The translations under genes were made by a program, and so were the position numbers. A stretch of DNA of 64,000 nucleotides, taken from assembly GCA_015062205.1 (NCBI GenBank), contig SUVB01000012.1, forward strand, positions 21,818 through 85,817. Direction: 5' to 3'. The notes beneath the pieces were generated by a model. It saw nothing but the letters and a program-made list of their open reading frames with translations, was not told where the DNA came from and did no database searches. The number at the start of each line of letters is the position of its first letter. Position 1 is the first letter of the stretch. This DNA is from Desulfovibrio desulfuricans (lineage in GTDB: Bacteria; Desulfobacterota; Desulfovibrionia; Desulfovibrionales; Desulfovibrionaceae). Positions 45,711-55,579 of this stretch are shown one piece after another.

Positions 45711-46157
45711 ATGAAGTACGTGTCGCTGCTTTTGTTCACGCTGACGGTCGTTATGTGGGGCGTCGCCGCGCAGGCGAGAGACATCAGGGAAATGTCGCAG
45801 ATCATCAGGCAGCCCATAGTGATCAAGGGGGGCGCCTCAGAACGCATGAACGTCACATTCCCGCACAGCGCGCACAGGGGCGTCAATTGCATGCAGTGTC
45901 ACCATGAAGTCGGCGAGGAAGGGCGGTACGTGCCCTGTACGGAATGCCACAGCACGCCCGGCCCGCGCGAGCGTGACCCCATGAGCATGTTCATGGCCTT
46001 CCATGCCAGGGACAGTTCCCGCTCGTGCGTCGGCTGTCACACGCGCATGGTGGAAAAGGCCCCGGCCAAGTACGAGGCCACGTTCAAGGGCTGTCGGCCC
46101 TGTCATATGTCGCCCCGCGCGCGTGAGGCGGCCCAGGCGGCCAAGGCGGGCAAGTAG
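45711..46157 (+). CDS. Tetraheme cytochrome c3 (class III)
   Basis: A 148-residue periplasmic cytochrome with a signal peptide ending near AAQA (residue 22) and four heme sites: CMQCH, CTECH, CVGCH and CRPCH. Extra histidines (FPHSAH, CHHEV, MAFHA) can supply the second axial ligands, as in c3. It ends the fdh operon and is the likely electron acceptor of FdhAB, linking formate oxidation to the periplasmic cytochrome pool. A ribosome site AGGAGG lies just upstream of the start. Confidence 0.93.
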   Translation: MKYVSLLLFTLTVVMWGVAAQARDIREMSQIIRQPIVIKGGASERMNVTFPHSAHRGVNCMQCHHEVGEEGRYVPCTECHSTPGPRERDPMSMFMAFHARDSSRSCVGCHTRMVEKAPAKYEATFKGCRPCHMSPRAREAAQAAKAGK

Positions 46158-46301
46158 CGCGCTTCCTGGGTATGGCCCGGGGCGGCCCGGCCTGCAGGAA
46201 AGGGTGGTCCGGTGGCGGGCTGCCCTTTTCGCGTCTGCCGTTCCGCCATTCCGGGCAGGCGTCTGCCGCGCCGCTGTGCGGGGGCTTTCCCGGCGGGGAG
46301 C

Positions 46302-46327
46302 AAAAAAACGCCGCGCAGGGGCGGCGT
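46302..46327 (-). terminator. Intrinsic terminator of cheZ
   Basis: On the reverse strand a seven-base-pair stem ACGCCGC/GCGGCGT (46327-46321 with 46314-46308) is followed by seven T residues (46308-46302). It sits about 45 bases after the cheZ stop. The rest of 46158-46371 shows nothing else. Confidence 0.8.
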
Positions 46328-46371
46328 CCTGAACAGGCGGCCGTGGGGCGCTGCCGCAGGGCAGCGCAGCA

Positions 46372-47019
46372 TCACAGCCCGAGCTGGGAGAGCATGTCGT
46401 CGATGGCGTTTTGCGAGACGCCGTTGGCGTCCGGTCCCTTGAGTTCGCTGCGCACCTGCCTGCCGTTGCGGAATTCCTGCATGGCCTGCTTGGCTTCGGA
46501 CTGCAATTCCGCCACATCCTTCTGCGGGTCCTTTTCCGCCCCTTCCATCATCAGGCCGGAAGAGACGTAGAGCTCCACGACCATGGTTTCGATCTGTTCC
46601 AGCGCCGCAACAACGCGCTTGATGCGCTGGCCGGTAATGTCCTGAAAGCTCAACGTGGTAAGCAGGGTGGTGAGGTCGTCGCCGAGTTTTTGATTGTTTT
46701 CGGCAAGGGTGGCTGTGTGCAGGGCCGTATTTTCCCCGCTGCGCAGTTTTTCCAGCAGTTCGGTATTGCGTTCCTGCAGTTCCAGATTGCGCTCGACGAT
46801 TTCCATGATGTGCATGGTGGCGGTTTCCGTGGCCTTCAGCACTTCCGTCAGTTGGCTGGACGCTTCAAGAAAAAGCTCCCGGGGTTGTTGCCCGGCCGGT
46901 TGCGGCGGTTCCTGCTCCTTGGATGCCGTGGAGATTTGCTGATAGATGTCCCGCAGGCCCTTGCGGATATCTGCGCTGACCTGCTTGTATACCGTATTTT
47001 CTGCCTTGTTTTGGCTCAT
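46372..47019 (-). CDS. cheZ: CheZ-like chemotaxis phosphatase
   Basis: A 215-residue, largely helical protein. The segment SFQDITGQRIKRVV carries the catalytic glutamine and the aspartate of CheZ, and the extreme C-terminus NAIDDMLSQLGL matches its CheY-binding tail. CheZ removes phosphate from CheY and ends a chemotactic signal. The start MSQNKAEN follows GGAGG by eight bases. No other chemotaxis gene is adjacent, so it works away from its partners. A terminator follows directly. Confidence 0.88.
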   Translation of the reverse strand: MSQNKAENTVYKQVSADIRKGLRDIYQQISTASKEQEPPQPAGQQPRELFLEASSQLTEVLKATETATMHIMEIVERNLELQERNTELLEKLRSGENTALHTATLAENNQKLGDDLTTLLTTLSFQDITGQRIKRVVAALEQIETMVVELYVSSGLMMEGAEKDPQKDVAELQSEAKQAMQEFRNGRQVRSELKGPDANGVSQNAIDDMLSQLGL

Positions 47020-47105
47020 TGCCCGGCCTCCCTTGCGCGGCAAAATGCGTGTTCGTCAGAAAAAAGGAACGTTCCCGCCGCGCGCGCACGGCGGGAACTG
47101 TGCAG

Positions 47106-48050
47106 CTACTTGTTGTTCTTGAGAAAAGCCTTGGCCCGCGCCGCTTCCGGCGAGTTGGGATACTTCTTGATCAGTTCCTGCATCCGCGCCTTTGCGGCCG
47201 CGCCCTGGTTGAGCTTGCTGAAGCTGATGCCCTGCTTCAGGTATGCGCCGGGCGCGCTGGAGGAGGAGGGATACTTCTTGATCACCGTGTCGTAGGCCAG
47301 CGCTGCGTCCGCGAACTGGTTGCGCTGGAAGTAGCATTCGGCCAGATAGTACTGCGCCTCGGGGGCCTGGCTGTGCGTCTTGTAGTTCTTGAGAAAGTCC
47401 GAGAAGGAGCGCTGCGCCTCATCGTACTTGCGGGCATTGTAGGCGTTGACGCCCGCGTCGAAGAGCGCCAGGGAAATGTCTTTCTTGGGGGCCTCCACCC
47501 GGGCCTGCGGCTGCGGCGTGGCCTGCCCCCAGGTGCTGCCGCTGGGCGCGGCGGCAGGCTGGGGCGTCTGCGTTGCGGCGGCCCCATAGCCCACGCCCGC
47601 CGCCGTCGCCGGGCTGACGGCGGCCTCCGGCGTCTGCCCGTAGGTGGGCATGCCGTAGTCGGGCCGGCTGCTCGCCGGAACAGCGGCGGACGCAGCTGCG
47701 GCGGCAGAGCCGCTCATGGGCTCGCCCAGATTCAGGTTCAGCGCCATGCTGCGCTCCACCTGGCGCAGGGCCTCGTCGTGCGTTTTGACGCGGGAAACCA
47801 GCGCACGTGCGCCGCCGGCGTTTTGCAGGTCATCCATTTGGCCTTTCAGGGTGTTGACTTCCTGCCGCAGCGCCTGAATCTGGTTCCAGGCGTCGGCCTG
47901 AGCCGGTTGCAGCTGCCGCAGCTGCACGTCCTGCTGCTGCACCTGCTGTTCCAGGCTCATGCCGCGACTGCCGCCGGTGCTGCCCATGCAGCCGCCCAGC
48001 GGCAGGACGGCCGCCAGAGACAGAATGTACAAAGAACGGAATGTGCGCAT
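47106..48050 (-). CDS. cpoB: CpoB/YbgF-like TPR lipoprotein
   Basis: A 314-residue envelope protein. The signal sequence ends in the lipobox LGGC near residue 21, so it is lipidated by the lipoprotein pathway that includes Lnt and LspA encoded here. Next are a predicted coiled coil (EQQVQQQDVQLRQLQ, to about residue 85), an Ala/Gln/Pro-rich linker and three TPR-like repeats (FDAGVNAYNARKYDEAQ, EAQYYLAECYFQRN, AYLKQGISFSKLNQG). This is the usual order of CpoB, which links the Tol-Pal system to cell wall synthesis. Other tol-pal genes are not in the window. Confidence 0.85.
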   Translation of the reverse strand: MRTFRSLYILSLAAVLPLGGCMGSTGGSRGMSLEQQVQQQDVQLRQLQPAQADAWNQIQALRQEVNTLKGQMDDLQNAGGARALVSRVKTHDEALRQVERSMALNLNLGEPMSGSAAAAASAAVPASSRPDYGMPTYGQTPEAAVSPATAAGVGYGAAATQTPQPAAAPSGSTWGQATPQPQARVEAPKKDISLALFDAGVNAYNARKYDEAQRSFSDFLKNYKTHSQAPEAQYYLAECYFQRNQFADAALAYDTVIKKYPSSSSAPGAYLKQGISFSKLNQGAAAKARMQELIKKYPNSPEAARAKAFLKNNK

Positions 48051-48102
48051 AGTATCCTCGTTGCATATGTTGCTTGCGCGGCGCCACGGGCCGCAGCGCA
48101 GG

Positions 48103-48303
48103 TTACAGTTTCCGCAGAGCCTTTCTGCGCCCGGTGAAAATATAGATGAGCCCGCCCAGCACCGGCAGGAAAACCACCAGCACGAGCCAGAGCGCCCGTT
48201 GCTGCGGCGTTGCAAACTCGTGCCTCCACACATGCAGGATGCTCCAGAAGGTCGGAAGCATGGGAAGCAGCGCCACCAGCACATGCCACCACTGGAAGGT
48301 CAT
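48103..48303 (-). CDS. Small PLDc_N-domain membrane protein
   Basis: A 66-residue protein with two hydrophobic segments (about 5-22 and 38-57) and the [16 protein letters not shown] ending typical of the PLDc_N (phospholipase D N-terminal) domain. Stand-alone versions are common and of unknown role. GGAGG lies six bases before the start. The start overlaps the lspA stop by four bases, so translation is coupled to lspA. Confidence 0.8.
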   Translation of the reverse strand: MTFQWWHVLVALLPMLPTFWSILHVWRHEFATPQQRALWLVLVVFLPVLGGLIYIFTGRRKALRKL

Positions 48304-48830
48304 GCGTTTCCTCCCTTGCCGGGCCGGGCGCGTCCGCGGGAGGCATCCGCCGTGTCGGGAGAACTGCGCCACAGCGTCAGGCAGGCCAGGGCCGCGCCCA
48401 CGCAGATGGCGGAGTCCGCGATATTGAAGGCGGGCCAGTGCCAGTCGCCCCAGTAGAAATCCAGAAAGTCCACCACGGCGCGAAAGCGCACGCGGTCAAC
48501 CAGATTGCCCAGCGCGCCGCCCATGACCAGCCCCAGCCCGACGAACAGGCAGGGTTCCTCCTGCGCGCTGCGCGTCAGCGCGATAATGGCCCATACGGCC
48601 ACGGCGGTGGCGCATAAAAACAACCAGAACTGCCATTCAATGTCCGAACGGTTCAAAAAGCCGAAGGCCGCGCCCCGGTTGCGGATGTTCACCAGGTCAA
48701 AAAGCCCGGCGATGACCGTCACCGGCCTGTGCTCCGGTATGACGCGCATGACGAGCCACTTGCTCAGCTGGTCCAGCAGCAGGGCCAGCAGCGCCATGCC
48801 GCCCAGAATACGGTAGCGTCTGCGCATCAT
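48300..48830 (-). CDS. lspA: Lipoprotein signal peptidase (signal peptidase II)
   Basis: A 176-residue inner-membrane aspartyl protease that removes the signal peptide from diacylated prolipoproteins. It has four membrane segments. The motifs [25 protein letters not shown] and AFNIADSAI carry the two catalytic aspartates. The start lies just after ileS, the usual ileS-lspA order. Its clients include the CpoB-like and NlpC/P60 lipoproteins in this window. Confidence 0.95.
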   Translation of the reverse strand: MMRRRYRILGGMALLALLLDQLSKWLVMRVIPEHRPVTVIAGLFDLVNIRNRGAAFGFLNRSDIEWQFWLFLCATAVAVWAIIALTRSAQEEPCLFVGLGLVMGGALGNLVDRVRFRAVVDFLDFYWGDWHWPAFNIADSAICVGAALACLTLWRSSPDTADASRGRARPGKGGNA

Positions 48831-48833
48831 CCC

Positions 48834-51650
48834 CTACGCTTCCAGCTCTTTCACAACGGCGGCGCAGCGCGGGCACAGCGTCGGATGCGCGGGGTCGGTT
48901 CCCAGTTCCGTGCTGTAGATCCAGCAGCGTTCGCACTTTGCGCCGTGGGCCTTTTCCACGGTCACGGCCAGTCCGGGGGCCTCCTCATCGCGCCGGGCGG
49001 TCTGCGGCGCGTTGGCCGGATCGTCCAGGCGCAGCTGCGACACAATGCAGAAGGCGCGCAGATCCGTATGCAGGCCTTCCAGCCGCTGACGCAGCTCGTC
49101 CGCCGCATAGAGGATGACGCTCGTGTCCAGCGAATGGCCCACGACGCCCTCGCGGCGCATGGGCTCAATGGCTCTGGTCACGGCGCCGCGCACGGCCAGC
49201 AGCACATTCCAGTCATCGCGCGTGCCGTCGTCCAGCAGGAAGGGGGCGGCGTCCAGCGGCGGCAGGGCGAAGACCGTGCTCTCCCGGCCGCGCAGGCCGG
49301 CGGGGATATGACTGAAAATCTCCTCGGCCGTGAAGGAGAGCACCGGAGCCATGTCGCGCAGCAAAAGCCGCAGGATGTGCCACAGGGCCGTCTGGGCGGA
49401 GCGGCGCTCGACGCCTGCGGGCGCAGAGGCGTACAGGCGGTCCTTGAGGATGTCCAGATACATGGCCGAGAGGTCCGTCACGCAGTAGTTGTGCAGCGTG
49501 TGATAGACCTTGTGGAACTCAAAGTCCGTGTAGGCCTGCTGCACCGTTTCGTGTACGCGCGCGGCCGCGTCCAGGGCGAAGCGGTCCAGCGGCAGGAGCC
49601 TGTCCGCAGGCAGCAGGTCATGCTGCTCCAGACCGTCAAGGTTGCCCAGGATGAAGCGGCAGGTATTGCGGATGCGGCGGTAGGCGTCCACCAGGCGGCC
49701 CAGAATTTCGTCCGACAGGCGGATGTCTTCGCGATACTCCACGGAGGAAACCCACAGCCGCACGATTTCCGCGCCGAATTTTTCGATGAGCTCCTGCGGA
49801 GCGATGACATTGCCCACGGATTTGGACATCTTGCGGCCTTCGCCGTCCACCACGTAGCCGTGCGTCAGCACGGACCTGTACGGCGCATGGCCGCGTGTGC
49901 CCTCGCTGACCAGCAGCGAGCTGTGGAACCAGCCGCGGTGCTGGTCCGAGCCTTCCAGATAGAGGTCCGCCGGGGCGGAAAGCTCGGGGCGCTGCTCCAG
50001 TACGGCGGCAAAGCTCGTGCCGGAGTCAAACCACACATCGAGGATATCCGTTTCCTTTTTCCAGCGGCTGCCGCCGCAGTGAGGGCAGGTGAGCCCCTTG
50101 GGGACGATTTCGTCCAGGCCCGCCTCGTACCAGTAGTCGCAGCCGGTGGGGTGGCCGGCGATGCGGTCGCAGATGCCGTGCATCCACCGGGCGTCGTTCC
50201 AGGCTTCGCCGCAGTCCTCGCAGAGCAGGGCCATGATGGGTACGCCCCACTGCCGCTGGCGCGAGATGCACCAGTCGGGCCGCTGCTCCACCATGTTGTG
50301 GATGCGTTCCCGGCCCCAGGCCGGAATCCAGCGCACGTCCTCGTCAATGGCCTTGAGGGCGCGGGCGCGCAGGTCGTTCTGCTCCATGCTGATGAACCAC
50401 TGCGTGGTGGCGCGGAAAATCACCGGCTGCTTGCAGCGCCAGCAGTGCGGGTAGGAGTGGCTGATGGAGCCCTTGCGCAGCAGCGCGCCCACTTCCTCCA
50501 GCTTTTCGATGACCCTGGGATTGGCCTCAAAGACGTTCAGCCCGGCGAAAAATTCCACGGCGGGCAGGAAGCGCCCGGCATCGTCCAGCGGAGAGTAGAC
50601 TTCCAGCCCGTACTTGAGGCCTGCGTCATAGTCCTCCCGGCCGTGGCCGGGGGCCGTGTGCACGCAGCCCGTGCCCGCATCCAGCGTGACGTGCTGCCCG
50701 AGAATGATCGGGGATTCGCGGTCATAGAAGGGGTGCCGCGCCCTGAGCCCGGCCAGCTGCCCGCCCGCGGCCCGGCCGATGACGTTGCAGTCCGTCCAGC
50801 CGAACTGCGCGGCGCAGGAGGCCAGCAGTTCCTCGGCCAGCAGGTACTGCGCGCCATCCGCCTCCGCCAGGACGTAGGTGAAATCCGGATGCAGGCAGAC
50901 GCCCATGTTGTCGGGCAGTGTCCAGGGGGTGGTGGTCCAGATGACCACGTAGGCGCGGTCCACGTCGGCCGTTGGGAACAGCTTTTTCAGGTTTTCGTCC
51001 GGCAGGCGGAAGCGCACGAAGATGGAAGGCGACGTGTGGTCGGCGTATTCCACTTCAGCCTCGGCCAGGGCCGTGTGGCAGGAGCAGCACCAGTAAATGG
51101 GCTTCTTGGAGCGGATGACGCCGCCCCTGTCCACAAAGTTGGCCAGTTCGCGCGCCGTGGCCGCCTCATATTCCGGCAGCATGCTGCGGTAGGGATTGTC
51201 CCAGTCGCCCAGCACGCCCAGCCGCTTGAACTCCCTGCGCTGCGTGTCAAGCCATTTTGCGGCGTATTCGCGGCAGAGCCTGCGCACCACGGGGGCGGGC
51301 AGGGTCTTTTTCTTTTCCTTCAACTCCTGCTCCACCTTGTGTTCGATGGGCAGGCCGTGACAGTCCCAGCCGGGCACATAGCGGGCGGCATAGCCCTGCA
51401 TGTTGCGCGACTTGATGATGATGTCCTTGAGAACCTTGTTCAGCGCGTGCCCCATGTGGATGTGCCCGTTGGCATAGGGCGGGCCGTCATGCAGCACATA
51501 GGTCCCCCTGCCGCCCGAGGCCTCGACCATGGCTTCATAGGCCTTGAGGGACTCCCATTTCTTCAGGGTTTCCGGCTCACGCTGCGCCAGGTTGGCCTTC
51601 ATGGGAAAGGCGGTCTTGGGCAGATTCAGGGTTTTTTTATAGTCGCTCAT
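48834..51650 (-). CDS. ileS: Isoleucyl-tRNA synthetase
   Basis: A 938-residue class I synthetase that charges tRNA-Ile. The ATP site motif HIGH appears as GHIHMGHAL near residue 62 and KMSKS as [10 protein letters not shown] near 610. Between them is the editing domain ([12 protein letters not shown]). The C-terminal zinc domain ends with CERCWIYS and CPRC. I chose the ATG at 51650 ([10 protein letters not shown]), which follows GGAG by five bases. Longer in-frame starts reach 51743 without support. Confidence 0.97.
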   Translation of the reverse strand: MSDYKKTLNLPKTAFPMKANLAQREPETLKKWESLKAYEAMVEASGGRGTYVLHDGPPYANGHIHMGHALNKVLKDIIIKSRNMQGYAARYVPGWDCHGLPIEHKVEQELKEKKKTLPAPVVRRLCREYAAKWLDTQRREFKRLGVLGDWDNPYRSMLPEYEAATARELANFVDRGGVIRSKKPIYWCCSCHTALAEAEVEYADHTSPSIFVRFRLPDENLKKLFPTADVDRAYVVIWTTTPWTLPDNMGVCLHPDFTYVLAEADGAQYLLAEELLASCAAQFGWTDCNVIGRAAGGQLAGLRARHPFYDRESPIILGQHVTLDAGTGCVHTAPGHGREDYDAGLKYGLEVYSPLDDAGRFLPAVEFFAGLNVFEANPRVIEKLEEVGALLRKGSISHSYPHCWRCKQPVIFRATTQWFISMEQNDLRARALKAIDEDVRWIPAWGRERIHNMVEQRPDWCISRQRQWGVPIMALLCEDCGEAWNDARWMHGICDRIAGHPTGCDYWYEAGLDEIVPKGLTCPHCGGSRWKKETDILDVWFDSGTSFAAVLEQRPELSAPADLYLEGSDQHRGWFHSSLLVSEGTRGHAPYRSVLTHGYVVDGEGRKMSKSVGNVIAPQELIEKFGAEIVRLWVSSVEYREDIRLSDEILGRLVDAYRRIRNTCRFILGNLDGLEQHDLLPADRLLPLDRFALDAAARVHETVQQAYTDFEFHKVYHTLHNYCVTDLSAMYLDILKDRLYASAPAGVERRSAQTALWHILRLLLRDMAPVLSFTAEEIFSHIPAGLRGRESTVFALPPLDAAPFLLDDGTRDDWNVLLAVRGAVTRAIEPMRREGVVGHSLDTSVILYAADELRQRLEGLHTDLRAFCIVSQLRLDDPANAPQTARRDEEAPGLAVTVEKAHGAKCERCWIYSTELGTDPAHPTLCPRCAAVVKELEA

Positions 51651-52019
51651 GCTGGCTCCCGGCGCTTTGCGGAACAAGAAAAGGTGTGCGTCAATAAATC
51701 GCTGTAGTTTGGGCAAAGAGCGCGGCAAAGTCAAGAAGCGCACGGAAGCGCGTCCGGACGGACAAAATCGGCTTTCAGGATGGCCCGCAGCCGGGCGGCG
51801 TGCGCGCGGCGTGATACTCGTTGGCGTTCAGATAGTCATTGCAGGAGATGTTTGTGATACCTTCATAAAGGTATAAACGCCGCGAACTTCCCGGCGGCGT
51901 GCCGCGGCATAAAATGAGCGCAGTCGGCGGGAATGCCTGACGCGGCGCGCCACGCGCCGGGGGCGGCCGGTCCCCGTCCCGGCTTGCCCTTGCGGCGTCT
52001 GCAGGCTACAAGATGCGTC
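51651..52019. other. Intergenic region upstream of ileS and the next forward gene
   Basis: This gap of 369 bases should hold the ileS promoter on the reverse strand and that of the forward membrane gene. An inverted repeat ATACCTT-N4-AAGGTAT (51857-51874) is the only distinct element seen and could be an operator. No T-box or other leader RNA pattern was recognised. Confidence 0.35.
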
Positions 52020-52970
52020 ATGCAGACTCTCCCGGCATGGATTCTTCTCTGGCACTGGCTGACCGCGCTGCTGGGCGTTGCGGCGCACGCCGCGCTGGCC
52101 CTGCCCCTTGTCACGGCCTTCACCCTCCTGGCCGGGCGGCGCGAGAACCGGCGACTGTGCGATTTCGGCGGGCGCGAACTGACGCGCCTGAACCTGGCGC
52201 TGGCCGCATTCTGGCCCGCAGTGCTCGTCAGCGGGGTGCTGCTGCAGCTCGGTCCGGCGCAGGGCGCGCCGCGCCTGCCCGACGGTTTCTCGCTATGGAT
52301 GCCCGTCATGCTGCCCTACAGCACGGCAATGCTGGCCTGGCTGGGGGGCGTGCTCTGCCTGTTTGTCCAGTTCGCGCTCTCGTGTCCCGCGCCGGCAGCG
52401 GCGGCGGGCGGGGTGGGGCGGGCCATGCCGTCCCGGACGCCGCGCATGCGCGCAGGGCTCGCTTTCCTGGCCGCTCTGTGTTTCTTCGCCGCCCAGGCCC
52501 TGCCTTCCTGCCCCTTCGCCGGGCTGCCCGAGGGCATGACGCCCACGCGGGCTGCCGTGGCCGTGTTCACCTCCTCCCTGCACGCTTTTTTCACCTGTTT
52601 TGCCCCGGCGGGAGGGTTTGCCCTGCTTTGCCTGACCCTGCGCCCCGGCCTGCTGCGCTCATGGGGCTGCGCGGAGGAGGATGAGCGCAACGCGGCCCGC
52701 TGGTGCGCCCTGTGGGCCATGATCGGCTACATGCCCTTCTGCCTTGATCGCTGGGGCGTCACCATCGGTTTCGCCCTGCGGCCCGGGGCCATGCCGCAGG
52801 CGGTGGCCGCCCGCGTGCCCGAACTGACGGCGCTGACCCTGGCCGTCCTCTGCTGGGTCGCGCTCTTCTTTCGTCGCGCGCCGCGCAGGCTGTACCAACT
52901 GAACACGCTGGCCCTGCTGCTGCTGGCGCTGGGGGCGAGCGCGCCCTTCATCCCGGCGCTTTTGCGCTGA
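52020..52970 (+). CDS. Polytopic membrane protein of unknown function
   Basis: A 316-residue protein with about seven to eight hydrophobic segments, starting MQTLPAWILLWHWLTALLG. I do not recognise the family with confidence. Charged loops (RRENRRLCDF, WGCAEEDERNAARW) separate the segments, and histidines occur in or near the first membrane spans, so heme binding is conceivable but unproven. An upstream in-frame ATG at 51933 would add a non-hydrophobic Pro/Arg-rich stretch and has no spaced ribosome site. A weak site precedes 52020. The gene stands alone between ileS and the small periplasmic protein. Confidence 0.65.
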   Translation: MQTLPAWILLWHWLTALLGVAAHAALALPLVTAFTLLAGRRENRRLCDFGGRELTRLNLALAAFWPAVLVSGVLLQLGPAQGAPRLPDGFSLWMPVMLPYSTAMLAWLGGVLCLFVQFALSCPAPAAAAGGVGRAMPSRTPRMRAGLAFLAALCFFAAQALPSCPFAGLPEGMTPTRAAVAVFTSSLHAFFTCFAPAGGFALLCLTLRPGLLRSWGCAEEDERNAARWCALWAMIGYMPFCLDRWGVTIGFALRPGAMPQAVAARVPELTALTLAVLCWVALFFRRAPRRLYQLNTLALLLLALGASAPFIPALLR

Positions 52971-53069
52971 GACGAGCGCTTTTTGCCGACAGCAATATCC
53001 TGTTCTGAAGGTCGGCGCGCTGCCGGACGCCGACACTGAACACGCGAATCTCTTGCGGCGCTGACGGTC

Positions 53070-53098
53070 TTGCCGCGTGCGGCGTCAGCGCCTATAGT
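53070..53098 (+). promoter_or_regulatory. Promoter of the small periplasmic protein
   Basis: TTGCCG (53070-53075) and TATAGT (53093-53098) are separated by 17 bases, 65 bases before the start at 53163. Confidence 0.6.
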
Positions 53099-53162
53099 CG
53101 GAAGGGATTCTGCATCGTGCGGAGCGTCGGGATTGTCCGTCCCGTCTCCAGGGGAGGTTGCC

Positions 53163-53666
53163 ATGCGTCGTCTGTGGTTCTTTCTTGCCCTGCTGCTTTG
53201 CTGCGCCGTGACGGCGCGGGCTGAGACGCGCGAGTTTGCGCTGTTCAGCGTCGATCTGCCCGAGGGCTGGGACGGAGGGGAAAAACAGGATTTCAAGGTG
53301 GGCGACGGCGAGGGCTACATGCTGGTGCTGACCCGCCCCGCAGCGGACGGGGAGCGTGTGGCGGCGGCTGTCAGCCTGTTTGTGCTGCCCAACATCCACC
53401 ATGACGACGGCGCCACGCATGCCGCCAAGCTGGCAAAACTGCAGGAAAACGCCTCCGAACCGCATCAGGAAGGCCCCTTCTGGGCCTTCACCGGCGAGCC
53501 GCGCAGCCGCAGCGTGGACGCCCCGGCGCTGACCCGCGTCAACGTGACGCCGGAAAGGGTGCTCATCGCCATTGTGCAGGATACGGGCGAAAACCATGCG
53601 GAACAGGTGTTCCGCAGTCTGCGGGGGCTCACGGACGAAAGCCGGAAACTGCTCGGACAGCAGTAG
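53163..53666 (+). CDS. Periplasmic protein of unknown function
   Basis: A 167-residue protein with a signal peptide (MRRLWFFLALLLCCAVTARA, cleavage near residue 20) and the mature start ETREFALFSVDLPEGWDG. The pattern of a DLPEGW strand and a small alpha/beta body recurs in uncharacterised Desulfovibrio periplasmic proteins, but I cannot name a family with certainty. AGGGGAGG lies upstream of the start and a promoter was found before it. It is followed by ilvA in the opposite direction; an imperfect GC hairpin lies between them (53672-53703). Confidence 0.7.
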   Translation: MRRLWFFLALLLCCAVTARAETREFALFSVDLPEGWDGGEKQDFKVGDGEGYMLVLTRPAADGERVAAAVSLFVLPNIHHDDGATHAAKLAKLQENASEPHQEGPFWAFTGEPRSRSVDAPALTRVNVTPERVLIAIVQDTGENHAEQVFRSLRGLTDESRKLLGQQ

Positions 53667-53834
53667 GCGGGCTGCCCCGCGCTCCCGCAGCGCGGCGGGG
53701 CAGGGGACAAAAGACGCGTTGCCCCGTGGCGCGCCGTGCAACGGCAGGGCGCGCGGCGTCCCGCAGCCGGGAATGCCGCGCGCCTTTTGCCGCCCGGCGG
53801 GGAAACGCGGGCGCGTTCCGGTCTTCGCCGCGTG

Positions 53835-55370
53835 TTATTCGTGCCAGCCGAGGAACATTTTGTAGGCCTCGTTGTCGGATTCCTCCACATGCTGGTAGCC
53901 CATGGCGTCCACGCGGTGGAGAAAGTCCTCAAAGGCCTCGCGTTTCTCGTCCGGGGCCTCGAAGCCCACGAGCACGCGGCCGAAGTCCGCGCCGTGGTAG
54001 CGGTACTGGAAAAGCGTGATGCTGAAGTCCACGCGCATGGCGTCCATGAAATTCAGCAGCGCGCCGGGCCGCTCGGGGAAGGTGAAGCGCAGCACGCGTT
54101 CGTGCAGCACGCGGGGCGCGTTGCCGCCCACCAGATGCCGCAGATGCACCTTGGCGAACTCGTTGTCCGTGAGATCGAGCGCCTTGAAGCCCTTGCCCCT
54201 GAGTTCGTCGAGCATCTGGGCCACGTCGTCGCGGTCGTTGATTTTGATGCCCACGAGCACGCGGCCCATTTCGGGATCGGAGAAGCGCGTGCACAGTTCG
54301 GTGATGTTGCGGTTGCCGAAACAGGCGCACAGCTGCCTGAAGCTGCCCACGGTTTCGGGAATGGCCACGGCCAGCAGGGCCTCGCGGTGCGCGCCGATTT
54401 CCGCGCGGTCCACCACATGGCTCAGGCGGTCGAAATTCATGTTGGCCCCGCTGACCACGGCCACAAGCGTGGCGTCGCGTAGGCCGCCCGCCTTGGCGTA
54501 GGCCTTGAGCCCGGCCAGCGAAAGCGCCCCGGCGGGCTCGGCCACCACGCGCGTGTCCTCGAAAATGTCCTTGATGGCCCCGCAGATGGCATCCGTGTCC
54601 ACGGTAATAATGTCGTCCAGCAGATCGCGGCAGAGGGCGTAGGTTTCCTCGCCCACCAGCTTCACGGCCACGCCGTCGGCAAACAGGCCCACGTCGGACA
54701 TCTCCACGCGATGCCCGGCCATGACGGAGCGGCGCATGTCGTCGGAATCCACGGGTTCCACGCCGATGACGCGGATTTCCGGCCGCAGGTTCTTGATATA
54801 GGCGGCGATGCCCGCCGCCATGCCGCCGCCGCCGATGGGCACGAACACGGCGCGGATGTCGTCCGGGTGCTGGCGCAGTATTTCCATGGCAATGGTGCCC
54901 TGGCCCGCGATGACGTCCGGGTCGTCAAAGGGGGGAATGTAGGTGCAGCCGGTTTCCTGAATCAGTTCCTCGGTGTGCCGCCAGGCGTCGCTGAAGGATT
55001 CGCCGGAGAGCACAACCTGCCCGCCCAGGCGGCGCACGGCCTCGATTTTGATGGCCGGGGTGGTCACGGGCATGACGATGGTGGCTTCGCAGCCCAGCCG
55101 CCGCGCGCCCAGCGCCACGCCCTGGGCATGGTTGCCCGCCGAGGCGGTGATGACGCCGCGGCGCAGTTCGTCCCTGCTCAGATGCGCCATCTTGTTGTAC
55201 GCGCCGCGAATCTTGAAGGAGAAGACGGGCTGCAGGTCCTCGCGCTTCAGCAGAATTTTGTTGCCGGTGCGGCGGGAGAGACTCTTGGCCTCTTCCAGCG
55301 GGGTTTCCACGGCCACGTCGTACACGCGGCTCAGGAGGATGCGGTTCAGGTAGTCGCTGTGTTTGTCCAT
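53835..55370 (-). CDS. ilvA: Threonine ammonia-lyase, biosynthetic
   Basis: A 511-residue PLP enzyme that converts threonine to 2-oxobutanoate, the first step of isoleucine synthesis. The PLP lysine lies in FSFKIRGAYNKM (near residue 55) and the glycine-rich phosphate loop in GGGGMAAGIA. A C-terminal regulatory part (about residues 330-511) with two ACT-like units (ALLAVAIPETVGSFRQLC and VLRFTFPERPGALLNFM) binds isoleucine and valine in known members. This is the biosynthetic, feedback-regulated type, not the short catabolic one. AGGA precedes the start. It complements the LivKHMGF import system. Confidence 0.95.
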   Translation of the reverse strand: MDKHSDYLNRILLSRVYDVAVETPLEEAKSLSRRTGNKILLKREDLQPVFSFKIRGAYNKMAHLSRDELRRGVITASAGNHAQGVALGARRLGCEATIVMPVTTPAIKIEAVRRLGGQVVLSGESFSDAWRHTEELIQETGCTYIPPFDDPDVIAGQGTIAMEILRQHPDDIRAVFVPIGGGGMAAGIAAYIKNLRPEIRVIGVEPVDSDDMRRSVMAGHRVEMSDVGLFADGVAVKLVGEETYALCRDLLDDIITVDTDAICGAIKDIFEDTRVVAEPAGALSLAGLKAYAKAGGLRDATLVAVVSGANMNFDRLSHVVDRAEIGAHREALLAVAIPETVGSFRQLCACFGNRNITELCTRFSDPEMGRVLVGIKINDRDDVAQMLDELRGKGFKALDLTDNEFAKVHLRHLVGGNAPRVLHERVLRFTFPERPGALLNFMDAMRVDFSITLFQYRYHGADFGRVLVGFEAPDEKREAFEDFLHRVDAMGYQHVEESDNEAYKMFLGWHE

Positions 55371-55429
55371 AATGCCGTCCTCGGGCTTGGTTGCAGGCGG
55401 CCGCGGCGCGACGGCGCGCGGCGGACCTC

Positions 55430-55458
55430 CTTATATACCCGCACCCGGCGCTTCTCAA
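55430..55458 (-). promoter_or_regulatory. Probable ilvA promoter
   Basis: On the reverse strand TTGAGA (55458-55453) and TATAAG (55435-55430) are separated by 17 bases, about 60 bases before the ilvA start. An AGGAGG lies just downstream of the -10. Confidence 0.5.
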
Positions 55459-55579
55459 GCCTGTTGTGCCGCCGCGCCGTGCTGCCGGGCCCGGCTTCCG
55501 GCTTCGCGCACGGGCGGGGCCTCCGGAACGCCCCTTCCCGACGCTGTACAGCCCGCGCCCTATAGCGTATGCTGCGCGA

